A model generated the notes under the pieces. It did no database searches. It worked only from the letters and a program-made list of their open reading frames with translations, and was not told where the DNA came from. Below, piece after piece: positions 17,767-25,623 of a DNA stretch of 32,061 nucleotides. A program made the position numbers and the translations under genes. The DNA lies in NCBI GenBank assembly GCA_028279945.1, contig JANQMT010000103.1, forward strand, positions 1 to 32,061. Direction: 5' to 3'. How positions within the stretch are numbered: position 1 is the first letter of the stretch; each line of letters opens with the position of its first letter. The DNA comes from JAKSCF01 sp028279945 (GTDB lineage: Bacteria; Bacillota; Clostridia; Peptostreptococcales; JAAYPU01).

Positions 17767-18126
17767 ATGGAGATTGTAAAACAGCTGGTGCGTATTCTTT
17801 TGTTTTTATATCTGGGATATGTTGTTGAATATATTTTTAATATTCCCATTCCTTCCAATGTAATTGGAATGATATTTTTAATTATTGCTCTTTTGACCGG
17901 AGCCTTTAAACTTGAAAAAATTGAAGAAACCGTTAACTTTATTATAAAATATTTAGCAGTTTTTTATATCGTTCCTTGTGTAGGGTTGATCTTGTATTTA
18001 GACCTATTAAAAGAACAGTTTGTTATTATAGTTATTCCAATATTACTCAGTATAATTGCAGGACTCTTTGTTGCCGGTAAAACAACAGAATTATTAATAA
18101 GAAGGGGGACTGGTAAAAATGATTGA
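17767..18126 (+). CDS. lrgA: LrgA/CidA-type holin-like membrane protein
   Basis: A 119-residue protein with four hydrophobic segments and the LrgA/CidA hallmark IPIPSNVIGMIFLI (about residues 26-39). Homologues were first described as holin-like regulators of murein hydrolase and autolysis; more recent work on related LrgAB/PftAB pairs supports pyruvate transport. AAAGGAG lies about 10 nt before ATG 17767. It overlaps the lrgB-type gene by 8 nt, so the two are translationally coupled. No LytSR-type two-component system is adjacent. A hairpin (AGAATTTT / AAAATTCT, 17660-17681) lies upstream, of unknown meaning. Confidence 0.88.
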   Translation: MEIVKQLVRILLFLYLGYVVEYIFNIPIPSNVIGMIFLIIALLTGAFKLEKIEETVNFIIKYLAVFYIVPCVGLILYLDLLKEQFVIIVIPILLSIIAGLFVAGKTTELLIRRGTGKND

Positions 18127-18820
18127 AGTATTAACACAGATCCCTGTTTTTGGCGTTATTATCACGCTGCTTACCTTTTGGATGGGTGTTGTGCTGCAAG
18201 AAAAAACTAAAATAACTTTTTTACAGCCGATTCTTACGTCTACTGTACTTATTATTCTAATACTTAAAATAGCAAATATGGAATATGAAGTCTATAAAGC
18301 CCAAAATGAATTCTTAAATTTTTTGCTTCCTTCTACTGCTGTCATTTTGGCAGTCCCCTTATATAAAAACATAAATATCCTTAAAAAAAATGCAGTGCCG
18401 GTCATAGCAGGCGTTTTCTTGGGTACCTTGACGACTATTGGAACTTGTATTTTATTTGGAAAAGTATTAGGTGCAAAACCGGAAATTATATTATCCATGA
18501 TTCCAAAAGGGATTACAAATCCTATCGCAATAGAAGTATCTGATATTATTGGAGGGATTCCTTCCTTGACGGTTGCTTTAGTAGTATTTACAGGTATTAT
18601 CGGAGGCAGCTTTGGCCCAGAAATAATTAGACTGCTAGGCATCAAAAATAAGATTGCCAAAGGAATCGCTTTAGGAACCATGTGCCATGCCGTTGGAACT
18701 GCCAGAGCTTTCAAAGAGGGTGAAGTAGAAGGCGCTATGAGTTCACTGGCTATGGGCATTGCCGGAATATTCACGGCAATTATCGCACCAATAATTGTGA
18801 GTGTACTAAATATAATTTAA
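18119..18820 (+). CDS. lrgB: LrgB/CidB-type membrane protein
   Basis: A 233-residue integral membrane protein with about seven or eight hydrophobic segments. The family block SMIPKGITNPIAIEVSDIIGGIPSLT (about 125-150) and GLALGTMCHAVGTARA-type motif (IALGTMCHAVGTARAFKEGE near 183-202) identify LrgB/CidB. It forms a complex or system with the overlapping LrgA partner. Suggested activities are control of autolysis or transport of pyruvate or a similar small acid. The adjacent divergent aminotransferase would produce or consume 2-oxo acids, which fits but does not prove the transport role. Confidence 0.9.
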   Translation: MIEVLTQIPVFGVIITLLTFWMGVVLQEKTKITFLQPILTSTVLIILILKIANMEYEVYKAQNEFLNFLLPSTAVILAVPLYKNINILKKNAVPVIAGVFLGTLTTIGTCILFGKVLGAKPEIILSMIPKGITNPIAIEVSDIIGGIPSLTVALVVFTGIIGGSFGPEIIRLLGIKNKIAKGIALGTMCHAVGTARAFKEGEVEGAMSSLAMGIAGIFTAIIAPIIVSVLNII

Positions 18821-18870
18821 ATACGAATTCTTTTCCTGTCTCCTGTCTCCTTAAATAAAGCCATCTAAGT

Positions 18871-18899
18871 GTATGATAATTCTATTATTTGGAAATAAT
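18871..18899 (+). promoter_or_regulatory. Sigma-F-like sporulation promoter of spoIIQ
   Basis: GTATG (18871-18875), 15 nt, GGAAATAAT (18891-18899) closely matches the sigma-F consensus (GYATA, N15, GGNRANANT). The known Bacillus subtilis spoIIQ gene is sigma-F dependent, which supports the call. The leader would be very short, because AGGAGGTG starts at 18906. Confidence 0.6.
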
Positions 18900-18919
18900 A
18901 CACCTAGGAGGTGTATGTA

Positions 18920-19738
18920 ATGCGATTAGATAAAAAGAAATTTAGCTTTACAAAGATTAAGGATACACAGATCATTAAAAAAATGGTGGATGTAGTAAAT
19001 AAAGATGGGTTCTACCTAGCACTATTTATTTGTTTTTGTATAATAACCGCAGCAGCAGTTTGGACAGTAAAAAATAATATTCAAGAAATAGAAAATATAA
19101 GTGATAAAAATAATATTGAATTGGTTAAAGAACAAGATAATTACGACAGGACTGTTGCAGAAGAGAATGCACAACCGGTGCAGGGAGAACAGGCATTAAA
19201 CGAACCGCAAGATCCGGTAGTCATTAGCGAGAGCTTTGACAAAAGTCCGGTTGAGAAAGAAGCCGTATCCCATTCAAAGCCCAAGGAAACAAAAGTATTG
19301 TCCAGTAAGCCGGTGTTGGCTATGCCGGTTGAAGGACCAATTTGTCTTGGTTATGCAGATAACACTTTAGTCTATTCCAAAACGTTGGATCAATATATTG
19401 TCCATCGGGCTATAGATATTGAAGCACCCTTAAATACACCTGTATGTGCAGCTGCAGATGGAACGGTAATAAAAGTTGATGAAGATGAAAAAATGGGTAT
19501 AACCATATGGATAGAACATGAGAATGATCTGGTAACGGTATACTCTAATTTAAGCACAACGGAAATGGTTTCATTAGGAGATGTGGTTAAACAGGGAGAT
19601 GTTATCAGCGGAGTAGGAGACACTGCTCTTTTTGAAATATTAGAAGTACCCCATTTGCATTTTGAAGTGTTGAATAATGGGAAAAATGAGAACCCTGAAA
19701 ATTACTTGAAAATAGAACATAAAGATCAAAATGAATAA
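18920..19738 (+). CDS. spoIIQ: Stage II sporulation protein SpoIIQ-like (M23/LytM)
   Basis: A 272-residue protein. A short cytoplasmic N-terminus leads to one membrane segment (about 30-50), an acidic linker (60-130), then a LytM/M23 domain (about 155-262) facing the intermembrane space. The metal motif is complete: His162 and Asp166 (HRAID, with Ala where HxGxD has Gly) and His245/His247 (PHLHFE). In the forespore, SpoIIQ binds mother-cell SpoIIIAH to build the engulfment channel. Bacillus SpoIIQ has lost a catalytic residue, whereas this one keeps all ligands, as reported for clostridial homologues. ATG 18920 fits the perfect AGGAGGTG at 18906; the GTG at 18911 overlaps that site. Position next to spoIIID and mbl supports the name. 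Confidence 0.88.
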   Translation: MRLDKKKFSFTKIKDTQIIKKMVDVVNKDGFYLALFICFCIITAAAVWTVKNNIQEIENISDKNNIELVKEQDNYDRTVAEENAQPVQGEQALNEPQDPVVISESFDKSPVEKEAVSHSKPKETKVLSSKPVLAMPVEGPICLGYADNTLVYSKTLDQYIVHRAIDIEAPLNTPVCAAADGTVIKVDEDEKMGITIWIEHENDLVTVYSNLSTTEMVSLGDVVKQGDVISGVGDTALFEILEVPHLHFEVLNNGKNENPENYLKIEHKDQNE

Positions 19739-19756
19739 AGCTTGCTTAGTGAAATG

Positions 19757-19791
19757 AATGACCAACAATAGTTGGTTTTTTTTTGGTCATT
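19757..19791 (+). terminator. Terminator of spoIIQ, with a competing outer hairpin
   Basis: The stem ACCAAC (19761-19766), loop AATA, GTTGGT (19771-19776) runs into a T-tract to 19784. The outer arms AATGACCAA (19757-19765) and TTGGTCATT (19783-19791) are also perfect complements, so two mutually exclusive foldings exist. The simple terminator reading is sufficient. Confidence 0.8.
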
Positions 19792-19865
19792 TTTCATGCA
19801 TCCCAAATGAGTGATGCTTTGATTAATATGATATTAGAAAATCCCTATCAAGTAATAACAGAGTA

Positions 19866-19889
19866 AATGCAGACTGAAAAGTCTGCATT
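19866..19889 (-). terminator. Stem-loop at the spoIIID stop codon
   Basis: A perfect 10-bp stem AATGCAGACT (19866-19875) / AGTCTGCATT (19880-19889) with a 4-nt loop overlaps the spoIIID stop. On the minus strand only a short broken T-run follows, so it may be a weak terminator or a 3-prime stabilising hairpin. Confidence 0.5.
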
Positions 19890-20166
19890 AAACATCATTA
19901 TCCGATTCACTTTTGCCTTCCGATTCATATTTCATCTTTGTAGCTCGGCCGCCTCTTATGTGTCTTTCAGCTTTATTTTTATCCAAAATCATTTTAACTT
20001 CCTTCGCTGCTGAGGGGTTTATTTTTGGTAGGCGTTCTGTCACATCTTTATGAATGGTGCTTTTGCTGACTCCAAAAATTTTAGCAGTTTGCCTAACAGT
20101 CGCCTCTTTACTTATTATATAGTTTGCAGCATCCAAAGTCCTTTCTTCTATATAATCCTTCACCAT
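19888..20166 (-). CDS. spoIIID: Sporulation transcription factor SpoIIID
   Basis: A 92-residue DNA-binding protein. MVKDYIEERTLDAANYI at the N-terminus is followed by a helix-turn-helix (about 24-47, VRQTAKIFGVSKSTIHKDVT) and a basic tail (KAERHIRGGRATKMKY), all diagnostic of SpoIIID. It is the mother-cell regulator acting between sigma-E and sigma-K. The start at 20166 is set by GGAGGAGG 5-10 nt upstream on the minus strand; an ATG six codons earlier would overlap that site. It is transcribed opposite to both spoIIQ and mbl, whereas in Bacillus subtilis (spoIIQ-usd-spoIIID-mbl) they share a direction. I could not find a convincing sigma-E promoter upstream. Confidence 0.95.
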   Translation of the reverse strand: MVKDYIEERTLDAANYIISKEATVRQTAKIFGVSKSTIHKDVTERLPKINPSAAKEVKMILDKNKAERHIRGGRATKMKYESEGKSESDNDV

Positions 20167-20460
20167 TTGCCTCCTCCAATACATCTCTTTGTAAAATAAT
20201 ATGCAGAATGAAATATAAGTAGAACAGAAAAAGCACCTATGCTTTAACTTGAAAAGACGGACTTTAGATAGATTTAGCTGGTGTAAATCAAAAAAAATTT
20301 CAAATATCGAAAAAAATCAAAAATATGTACATTATTTATAAAAAATAATTTGAACGTTTGGTTATTTTTATATAAAATATAAACGTAAGCTGATAAGGTG
20401 GATTGCATTCCTATACTGCATACCATCTACAACCAATAATAATAGAGGAAGTGATAGGAC
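20167..20460. other. Divergent intergenic region between spoIIID and mbl
   Basis: 294 nt, very AT-rich. It holds the mbl promoter candidate (20350-20378) and a weak 5-bp hairpin (AAAGC / GCTTT, 20230-20245). AACGTTT (20354-20360) and AAACGT (20381-20386) form a small inverted repeat bracketing the -10. No ORF or structured RNA is recognisable. Confidence 0.5.
20350..20378 (+). promoter_or_regulatory. Probable promoter of mbl-fabZ-pgcA
   Basis: TTGAAC (20350-20355), 17 nt, TAAAAT (20373-20378), about 82 nt before the mbl start. Spacing is ideal and hexamer matches are good, but the surroundings are AT-rich. Confidence 0.5.
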
Positions 20461-21483
20461 ATGGGGTTTTCCACAGAAGTAGGAATAGATTTAGGAACAG
20501 CTAATGTACTTGTGTACATAAAAGGAAAAGGCATCGTTTTAAGTGAGCCTTCTGTAGTCGCCATTAATAGGGATACAAATGAAATCCTTGCCGTTGGCGA
20601 CGAAGCGAGAAGAATGCTTGGAAGAACACCTAGCAATATTGTTGCTATTCGACCGCTAAAAGATGGTGTGATTTCTGATTATGATATTACTGAAAGAATG
20701 TTAAAATATTTTATCAGAAAAACTTGCGGGACCAGAAGGTTTTTTAGACCTAAAATAGTGGTATGTGTGCCTAGTGGTGTAACAGAAGTAGAAAAGAGAG
20801 CTGTTCGAGAAGCCGCAACTGAGGCAGGCGGGAAAATAGCATATCTTATCGAAGAACCTATTGCAGCAGCTATTGGAGCAGGCTTAGATATTTCAAAGCC
20901 TGACGGTATTATGGTCATCGATATCGGTGGCGGAACAACAGATGTAGCCGTTATCTCTTTAGGAGGCGTAGTTGTCAGTGAATCTGTCAAAATGGCAGGG
21001 GACAAATTTGATGATGCCATCATAAAATATATGAGAAAAGAACACAAGCTGTATATTGGAGAGCGTACTGCAGAAGAATTGAAAATTACCATTGGTACTG
21101 CTTATCCAAGGGAAGAAGTGATAACAAAAGAGTGTAGAGGTCGAGATTTGGTTACCGGACTGCCTAAAACCATAGAGATATCCTCTAAAGAAATGTTGGA
21201 AGCATTGGATGAACCATTAGAAGCGATTTGTGAAGCAGTACATGCTGTATTGGAAAATACCCCTCCGGAGCTGGCATCAGATATTAGCAATAGGGGGATT
21301 ATTATGACAGGAGGCGGCTCACTTCTTTCCGGTATTGGAAAAAGGATAGAAGAGAGAACCGGTATTAATGCTTATATCGCTGAAGAACCTTGCGAATGTG
21401 TGGCCATCGGAACAGGAAAATCTTTGAACTCACTGGAGCTGATTGAAAGAAATTCAATCAATAGGAAAAGAATGGCATACTAA
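20461..21483 (+). CDS. mbl: MreB/Mbl-type bacterial actin
   Basis: A 340-residue actin-like ATPase that guides side-wall peptidoglycan synthesis. Phosphate-1 loop DLGTANVLVY (9-18), phosphate-2 VIDIGGGTTDVAV (154-166), and adenosine loop MTGGGSLLSG (near 280-289) are intact; length is normal. I call it Mbl rather than MreB because it follows spoIIID, as mbl does in Bacillus, and no mreCD follows; sequence alone cannot separate the paralogues. GAGGAA lies 10 nt before ATG 20461. It leads an apparent cell-envelope operon with fabZ and pgcA. Confidence 0.92.
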   Translation: MGFSTEVGIDLGTANVLVYIKGKGIVLSEPSVVAINRDTNEILAVGDEARRMLGRTPSNIVAIRPLKDGVISDYDITERMLKYFIRKTCGTRRFFRPKIVVCVPSGVTEVEKRAVREAATEAGGKIAYLIEEPIAAAIGAGLDISKPDGIMVIDIGGGTTDVAVISLGGVVVSESVKMAGDKFDDAIIKYMRKEHKLYIGERTAEELKITIGTAYPREEVITKECRGRDLVTGLPKTIEISSKEMLEALDEPLEAICEAVHAVLENTPPELASDISNRGIIMTGGGSLLSGIGKRIEERTGINAYIAEEPCECVAIGTGKSLNSLELIERNSINRKRMAY

Positions 21484-21494
21484 AACAGAAAGGT

Positions 21495-21938
21495 ATGATG
21501 ATATTGTTAGAACAAAAAGAAATACTTAAATTACTACCCCATAGATATCCTTTTTTATTAGTTGATAAAATACTGGAAATTGAACCACAAAAAAGAGCAA
21601 TTGGTATTAAAAATGTCACTATGAACGAACCATTTTTTCAAGGGCATTTTCCTGGAAACCCTATTATGCCAGGTGTTTTGATACTTGAAGCTATGGCCCA
21701 GGTTTGCGCACTTACAGTAAAATACCAAAGTGATGACCAAGATAAACTAGGCGTGTTTACAGGCATTAATAATTGTAAAATTAGAAAAATGGTTGTGCCT
21801 GGTGATACATTAAGAATAGAAATAGAAATGACACGTCTGAGAAAAAGTATAGGAAAAGCTGAGGCAAAAGCGTATGTAGGCGAAGAATTAGCCTGTGAAG
21901 CAGAACTTTCTTTTGCTATGGTAGACACAGAAGAATAG
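21495..21938 (+). CDS. fabZ: (3R)-hydroxyacyl-ACP dehydratase FabZ
   Basis: A 147-residue hot-dog-fold enzyme that removes water from beta-hydroxyacyl-ACP in type II fatty-acid synthesis. LLPHRYPFLLVDKI near the N-terminus and GHFPGNPIMPGVLILEAMAQ carry the catalytic His and Glu of FabZ. It sits 11 nt after mbl, without the rest of the fab cluster. Start choice is uncertain. ATG 21495 is only about 1 nt from AGAAAGG, ATG 21498 is better, and TTG 21504 (giving M-L-E-Q-K) has the best spacing and matches the usual family N-terminus. In Bacillus subtilis fabZ (ywpB) also lies in the mbl region. Confidence 0.95.
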   Translation: MMILLEQKEILKLLPHRYPFLLVDKILEIEPQKRAIGIKNVTMNEPFFQGHFPGNPIMPGVLILEAMAQVCALTVKYQSDDQDKLGVFTGINNCKIRKMVVPGDTLRIEIEMTRLRKSIGKAEAKAYVGEELACEAELSFAMVDTEE

Positions 21939-21965
21939 AAAAATTGGGATTGGAGTGATATCATA

Positions 21966-23627
21966 ATGGAAGCTAGTGCAGTTTATCAAGAATGGTTACA
22001 AAATCCATTGATTAACGAGGGCGATAGAACATACCTTGAATCCATAAAGGAAGAAGAGACTCTTATTGAAGAGCTTTTTTACCGTAATTTAGTATTCGGT
22101 ACGGCAGGTATGAGGGGAATTATCGGCATAGGAACCAATAGAATTAATATTTATCAAGTTGCTAAGGCGACACAAGCTTATGCTAATGCATTGAGTCAAT
22201 TAGGATTCAATAAAAAAGGGATTGTAATAGCATATGACACAAGAAATTTTTCTAAAGAGTTTGCCGAAGAAGCTGCCAGGGTATTGCTGCAAAATGATAT
22301 AAAAGTTTATCTTTTTGATGATATTTGTTCTGTACCGGAATTGTCATTTGCCGTAAGACATTTGGATACAGATGGGGGCATCGTTATTACGGCCAGTCAT
22401 AACCCTAAAGAGTACAATGGTTATAAAATATATAGTTCGTATGGGGGGCAATTGGTACCGGGAGACATGGAGCCCATCATTAAAGCCTTTAATAAGATAG
22501 AAAGTTTTAGCAGTATACGGATATATTCAGGAGAGCTTTATGACCATCCCCTAATGTTTTCAATAGGTAAAGAAGTACATGAGGCATACTATAAAGCACT
22601 TTTAAAAACATCTATTAGCGATGATATCAATAAAAATATTAGAATTGTATATTCGCCTATTCATGGAACAGGTATGAGATGTGTACCTGAGATATTAAAA
22701 AGAAGAGGCTTTGTTAATATAGATATTGTACAAGAGCAAAATCTTCCGGATATTTCATTTTCAACTGTAAAGGTACCCAATCCTGAAAGTGAAGAAACGT
22801 TGACTATGGCAGTTAACCTAGCGAAGAAAAAAGATGCTGATTTAGTTTTAGCTACAGACCCGGATTGTGACCGTGTAGGTATTGCAGTTAAAGATGAGCA
22901 AGGTCGGTATACGTTATTGAATGGCAATCAAATTGGTGCATTGCTTATCGATTACATCGTTCATGCCGGACAACTACCGGAAAATGCAGTGATGATTCAA
23001 ACGGTTGTTACAAGCGGCTTAGGTAAAAATATTGCTGAAGCCGGAGGTGTAGAAGTACTAGAAGTTCTAACGGGCTTTAAATATATTGGAGAAAAAATGA
23101 CAGAGTTTGAACAAAAGAAAAATAAAAATTTTATCTTAGGATATGAGGAAAGCTATGGCTACTTATCCGGTAATCATGCCAGGGATAAGGATGCGGCAAA
23201 TGCATGTATGCTGCTTGCCGAAATGGCCGGTTATTATCAGCTAAGAGGCAGCAGTATATATCAACGATTAACTCAAATATATCATCAACATGGCTATTAT
23301 AATGAAAAGCTTCATAATATTACTTTTGACGGTATTGACGGTATGAACAAAATGGGCAAAATATTAGATATGCTTAGAGCCAATCCATTTAGTACCATTG
23401 ATAATGAACCTGTAAGTGTAACGGATTATATGTATGATGAAACAGGGCTCCCTAAAGAAAACGTACTAAAGTATAACATGGAAAGTGGTTCGTGGGTAGC
23501 ACTAAGACCTTCCGGAACTGAGCCCAAGTTTAAAATTTATTTTTCAGCAGTTGCAGAAACCCAATCCTTATCAATAGAAAAATGCAATAGAATGTTAGAG
23601 CAAATAGTCAAAGAGATAGAGAATTGA
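21966..23627 (+). CDS. pgcA: Alpha-phosphoglucomutase / phosphohexomutase
   Basis: A 553-residue enzyme of the alpha-D-phosphohexomutase superfamily, PgcA size class. The phosphoserine loop TASHNPKEYNGYK, Mg-binding ATDPDCDRVG, sugar-binding GYEESYGYL and phosphate-binding RPSGTEPKFKIY are all present. The probable reaction is glucose-6-P to glucose-1-P, feeding UDP-glucose for glycolipids, teichoic-acid decoration or exopolysaccharide; phosphomannomutase activity cannot be excluded. TGGAGTGAT precedes ATG 21966, 27 nt after fabZ, so it is the last gene of the mbl operon, consistent with an envelope-building set. Confidence 0.92.
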   Translation: MEASAVYQEWLQNPLINEGDRTYLESIKEEETLIEELFYRNLVFGTAGMRGIIGIGTNRINIYQVAKATQAYANALSQLGFNKKGIVIAYDTRNFSKEFAEEAARVLLQNDIKVYLFDDICSVPELSFAVRHLDTDGGIVITASHNPKEYNGYKIYSSYGGQLVPGDMEPIIKAFNKIESFSSIRIYSGELYDHPLMFSIGKEVHEAYYKALLKTSISDDINKNIRIVYSPIHGTGMRCVPEILKRRGFVNIDIVQEQNLPDISFSTVKVPNPESEETLTMAVNLAKKKDADLVLATDPDCDRVGIAVKDEQGRYTLLNGNQIGALLIDYIVHAGQLPENAVMIQTVVTSGLGKNIAEAGGVEVLEVLTGFKYIGEKMTEFEQKKNKNFILGYEESYGYLSGNHARDKDAANACMLLAEMAGYYQLRGSSIYQRLTQIYHQHGYYNEKLHNITFDGIDGMNKMGKILDMLRANPFSTIDNEPVSVTDYMYDETGLPKENVLKYNMESGSWVALRPSGTEPKFKIYFSAVAETQSLSIEKCNRMLEQIVKEIEN

Positions 23628-23723
23628 TTTTTACCGGTATTTAATGAACAGAGTTATGAACGGTATAGATGCTTGGTGAATAGGAATTTTACTTTGATAA
23701 TAGTTGAAATGATTCAACTGTGG

Positions 23724-23760
23724 GAGTAGATTGAAAAAAATCTACTCTCATTTTAAATTT
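23724..23760 (+). terminator. Terminator of the mbl-fabZ-pgcA operon
   Basis: A 9-bp stem GAGTAGATT (23724-23732) / AATCTACTC (23739-23747) with an A-rich loop is followed by TCATTTTAAATTTTT. The T-tract is interrupted but the stem is strong. It lies about 100 nt after the pgcA stop. Confidence 0.7.
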
Positions 23761-23988
23761 TTGAAAAAAAAGTTATTCAAAATGTAAAGATTCAACATAT
23801 TAAGATTTTTTCGTCTTCAATGTACAAAATGTTTTACAATGATTTTATGGCAATAATTGGACTAAGTATGGTTTTCCAATAAAAGAGTTCAGGATATAGA
23901 ACGAATCCATGTGTTAATAATTTCCAAAAAGGTTTTTTACTTTTATATCGAAATATATTTATTAAAAGAATAGATATTAAGATAATAG

Positions 23989-24021
23989 TTTTCAATTATG
24001 AAAAATTTTCATAATTGAAAA
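23989..24021. promoter_or_regulatory. Perfect 33-bp palindrome upstream of the cysteine desulfidase family gene
   Basis: TTTTCAATTATGAAAA (23989-24004), a single central A (24005), then its exact reverse complement (24006-24021). Each arm is itself nearly palindromic, so it also reads as two tandem half-operators centred 17 bp apart, about 1.6 helical turns. It lies about 180 nt before the start codon. An operator is more likely than a terminator because no T-tract or preceding gene is present. Confidence 0.55.
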
Positions 24022-24202
24022 AATAATTAATATTAACGTGAAATTATAAACCTAATGCGAATATATGGTTTTGTTGTTGGAATATGAGCGATTAAAACAA
24101 TTTATACCCAATAAGTTTTTACAGGATGATATGAGAAATTACTTTGGCATAAATGTTGCGTTAAATGAGTTTAAATACTACAAAGAGAAAGGAGAGCAAA
24201 AC

Positions 24203-25474
24203 ATGGATTTAGTCGCAGTACTTAAAGATCAAGTAAAACCCGCATTAGGTTGTACTGAACCCGTAGCAGTTGGAATAGCAGCTTCAACAGCTTTTAAAAA
24301 AATTGGAGGCGAGGTTAATCATATAACAGTTAAATTAAGTCCTAATATATTTAAAAATGGAATGGGCGTTGGAATTCCGGGAACTAATGAAAAAGGATTG
24401 GTTTTTGCAGTAGCACTTTCCATTGTATGTGGTGACCCTGATTTAGGGCTTGAAGTTTTTAAACATGTTAATGACAACAAAGTTGTTGAAGCAAAAAGAA
24501 TGTTTGAAAAAAATGTGATTGATATTAAATTAGAAGATAAAAAATCTAATTTTTACATAGAAGCCCAAGTCAATACCAGCAATGGACAGGCAATATGTAT
24601 CATTGAAGACAGCCATACAAATATAGTTTTCATAAAGGCAAATGATGAGATTCTTTTTCAGAAAAACAAACAAGCAACAATTATCAGTAAAAAAAGCAGT
24701 TTTAATTTAAAAGATTTAACACTGAAGAAAATTAGAGAATTTATAGAAAACACTCCATCTAAAGATATAGCATTTTTACTTGATGGTGTAAAGTTAAACA
24801 TGGATATAGCCAGTAAAGGATTAGAAGATAAAGCCGGTGTTGGATTAGGTGCAGGAATAAATGAATTAATAGAAGAAGGCATTATTCAAAACGACATTGT
24901 AAATAAAGTCAGAGTTTTAACCTCTTCTGCATGTGATGCAAGAATGGCAGGCGTCAATATGCCGGTAATGAGTAGTGCAGGAAGCGGTAATCACGGTATT
25001 ACTGCTATTATACCGGTAGTGGTTGTATGTAGAGAGTTAGGGTGTAATGATGATCAATTAGCAAGAGCTCTTGCTTTTAGTCATTTGACAACATCGTACA
25101 TAAAACAATTTACAGGTAAACTATCACCTGCATGTGGATGCAGTATAGCAGCAGGAATTGGAGCATCGGTAGCAATTGCATGGCTTTATGGAGCAAATGA
25201 TGAGCAGATTGAAGGGGCTATTAAAAATATGGTTGGTTCTATATCCGGAATGGTTTGCGATGGCGCAAAAGGAGGATGTGCCTATAAGTTATCCACGGCA
25301 TCTTCAGAAGCAGTTATTCAAGCAAAACTTGCACTGAATAACATAATCATATCAGACTTAGATGGCATAGTTGGAATAGATGCAGAAAAAACCATACAAA
25401 ACTTAGGTAAATTCTGTAACAATGGAATGAAAGAAATGGATAAAGAGATTTTAGATATTATGCTGGCACAATAA
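24203..25474 (+). CDS. L-cysteine desulfidase / UPF0597 family iron-sulfur enzyme
   Basis: A 423-residue protein of the serine-dehydratase-alpha-like (SDH_alpha, UPF0597) family, which includes the L-cysteine desulfidases CdsB and YhaM/CyuA. LGCTEPVA carries Cys17. Later cysteines in SSACDARMAGVNMP, SPACGCSIAAGIGA and VCDGAKGGCAYKL provide the expected [4Fe-4S] ligands. SAGSGNHG is a family glycine/His block. The expected reaction is L-cysteine to pyruvate, ammonia and sulfide. The chosen ATG 24203 has AAAGGAGAG 7 nt upstream; an upstream ATG at 24065 adds 46 residues that do not belong to the family and lacks a ribosome site. It is followed by tct genes after 149 nt, possibly separately transcribed. 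Confidence 0.85.
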   Translation: MDLVAVLKDQVKPALGCTEPVAVGIAASTAFKKIGGEVNHITVKLSPNIFKNGMGVGIPGTNEKGLVFAVALSIVCGDPDLGLEVFKHVNDNKVVEAKRMFEKNVIDIKLEDKKSNFYIEAQVNTSNGQAICIIEDSHTNIVFIKANDEILFQKNKQATIISKKSSFNLKDLTLKKIREFIENTPSKDIAFLLDGVKLNMDIASKGLEDKAGVGLGAGINELIEEGIIQNDIVNKVRVLTSSACDARMAGVNMPVMSSAGSGNHGITAIIPVVVVCRELGCNDDQLARALAFSHLTTSYIKQFTGKLSPACGCSIAAGIGASVAIAWLYGANDEQIEGAIKNMVGSISGMVCDGAKGGCAYKLSTASSEAVIQAKLALNNIIISDLDGIVGIDAEKTIQNLGKFCNNGMKEMDKEILDIMLAQ

Positions 25475-25623
25475 AGCAGTCAACAAAACGAAATGGGTGA
25501 TAGGATAGTAAGAAATCATAAATCTACATTTTGAGAATTGAAATAAAAGGGGGTGTCCAATAGGCATATTAACCGGCTGTAATGTAAGTATAAAAAAAAC
25601 AAGAATTACTAGGAGGAAGAAGA

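Larger units (their letters stand above)
23628..24202. other. 575-nt AT-rich intergenic region
   Basis: The left part has two tandem hairpins: AGTTGAA / TTCAACT (23702-23719) and the terminator at 23724-23760. The right part has the perfect palindrome at 23989-24021. Between them I see no credible ORF, tRNA, T-box motif or known riboswitch signature. No promoter candidate for the downstream gene has convincing spacing. Confidence 0.6.

Noticed and set aside
18292..18774. 160-codon antisense frame within the lrgB-type gene.
   Set aside because: It mirrors hydrophobic codons of the real membrane protein, lacks a ribosome site and resembles no family.
24065..24202. 46-residue N-terminal extension of the cysteine desulfidase family protein.
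   Set aside because: No ribosome site, no family similarity, and the internal ATG 24203 has AAAGGAGAG and the canonical family N-terminus.
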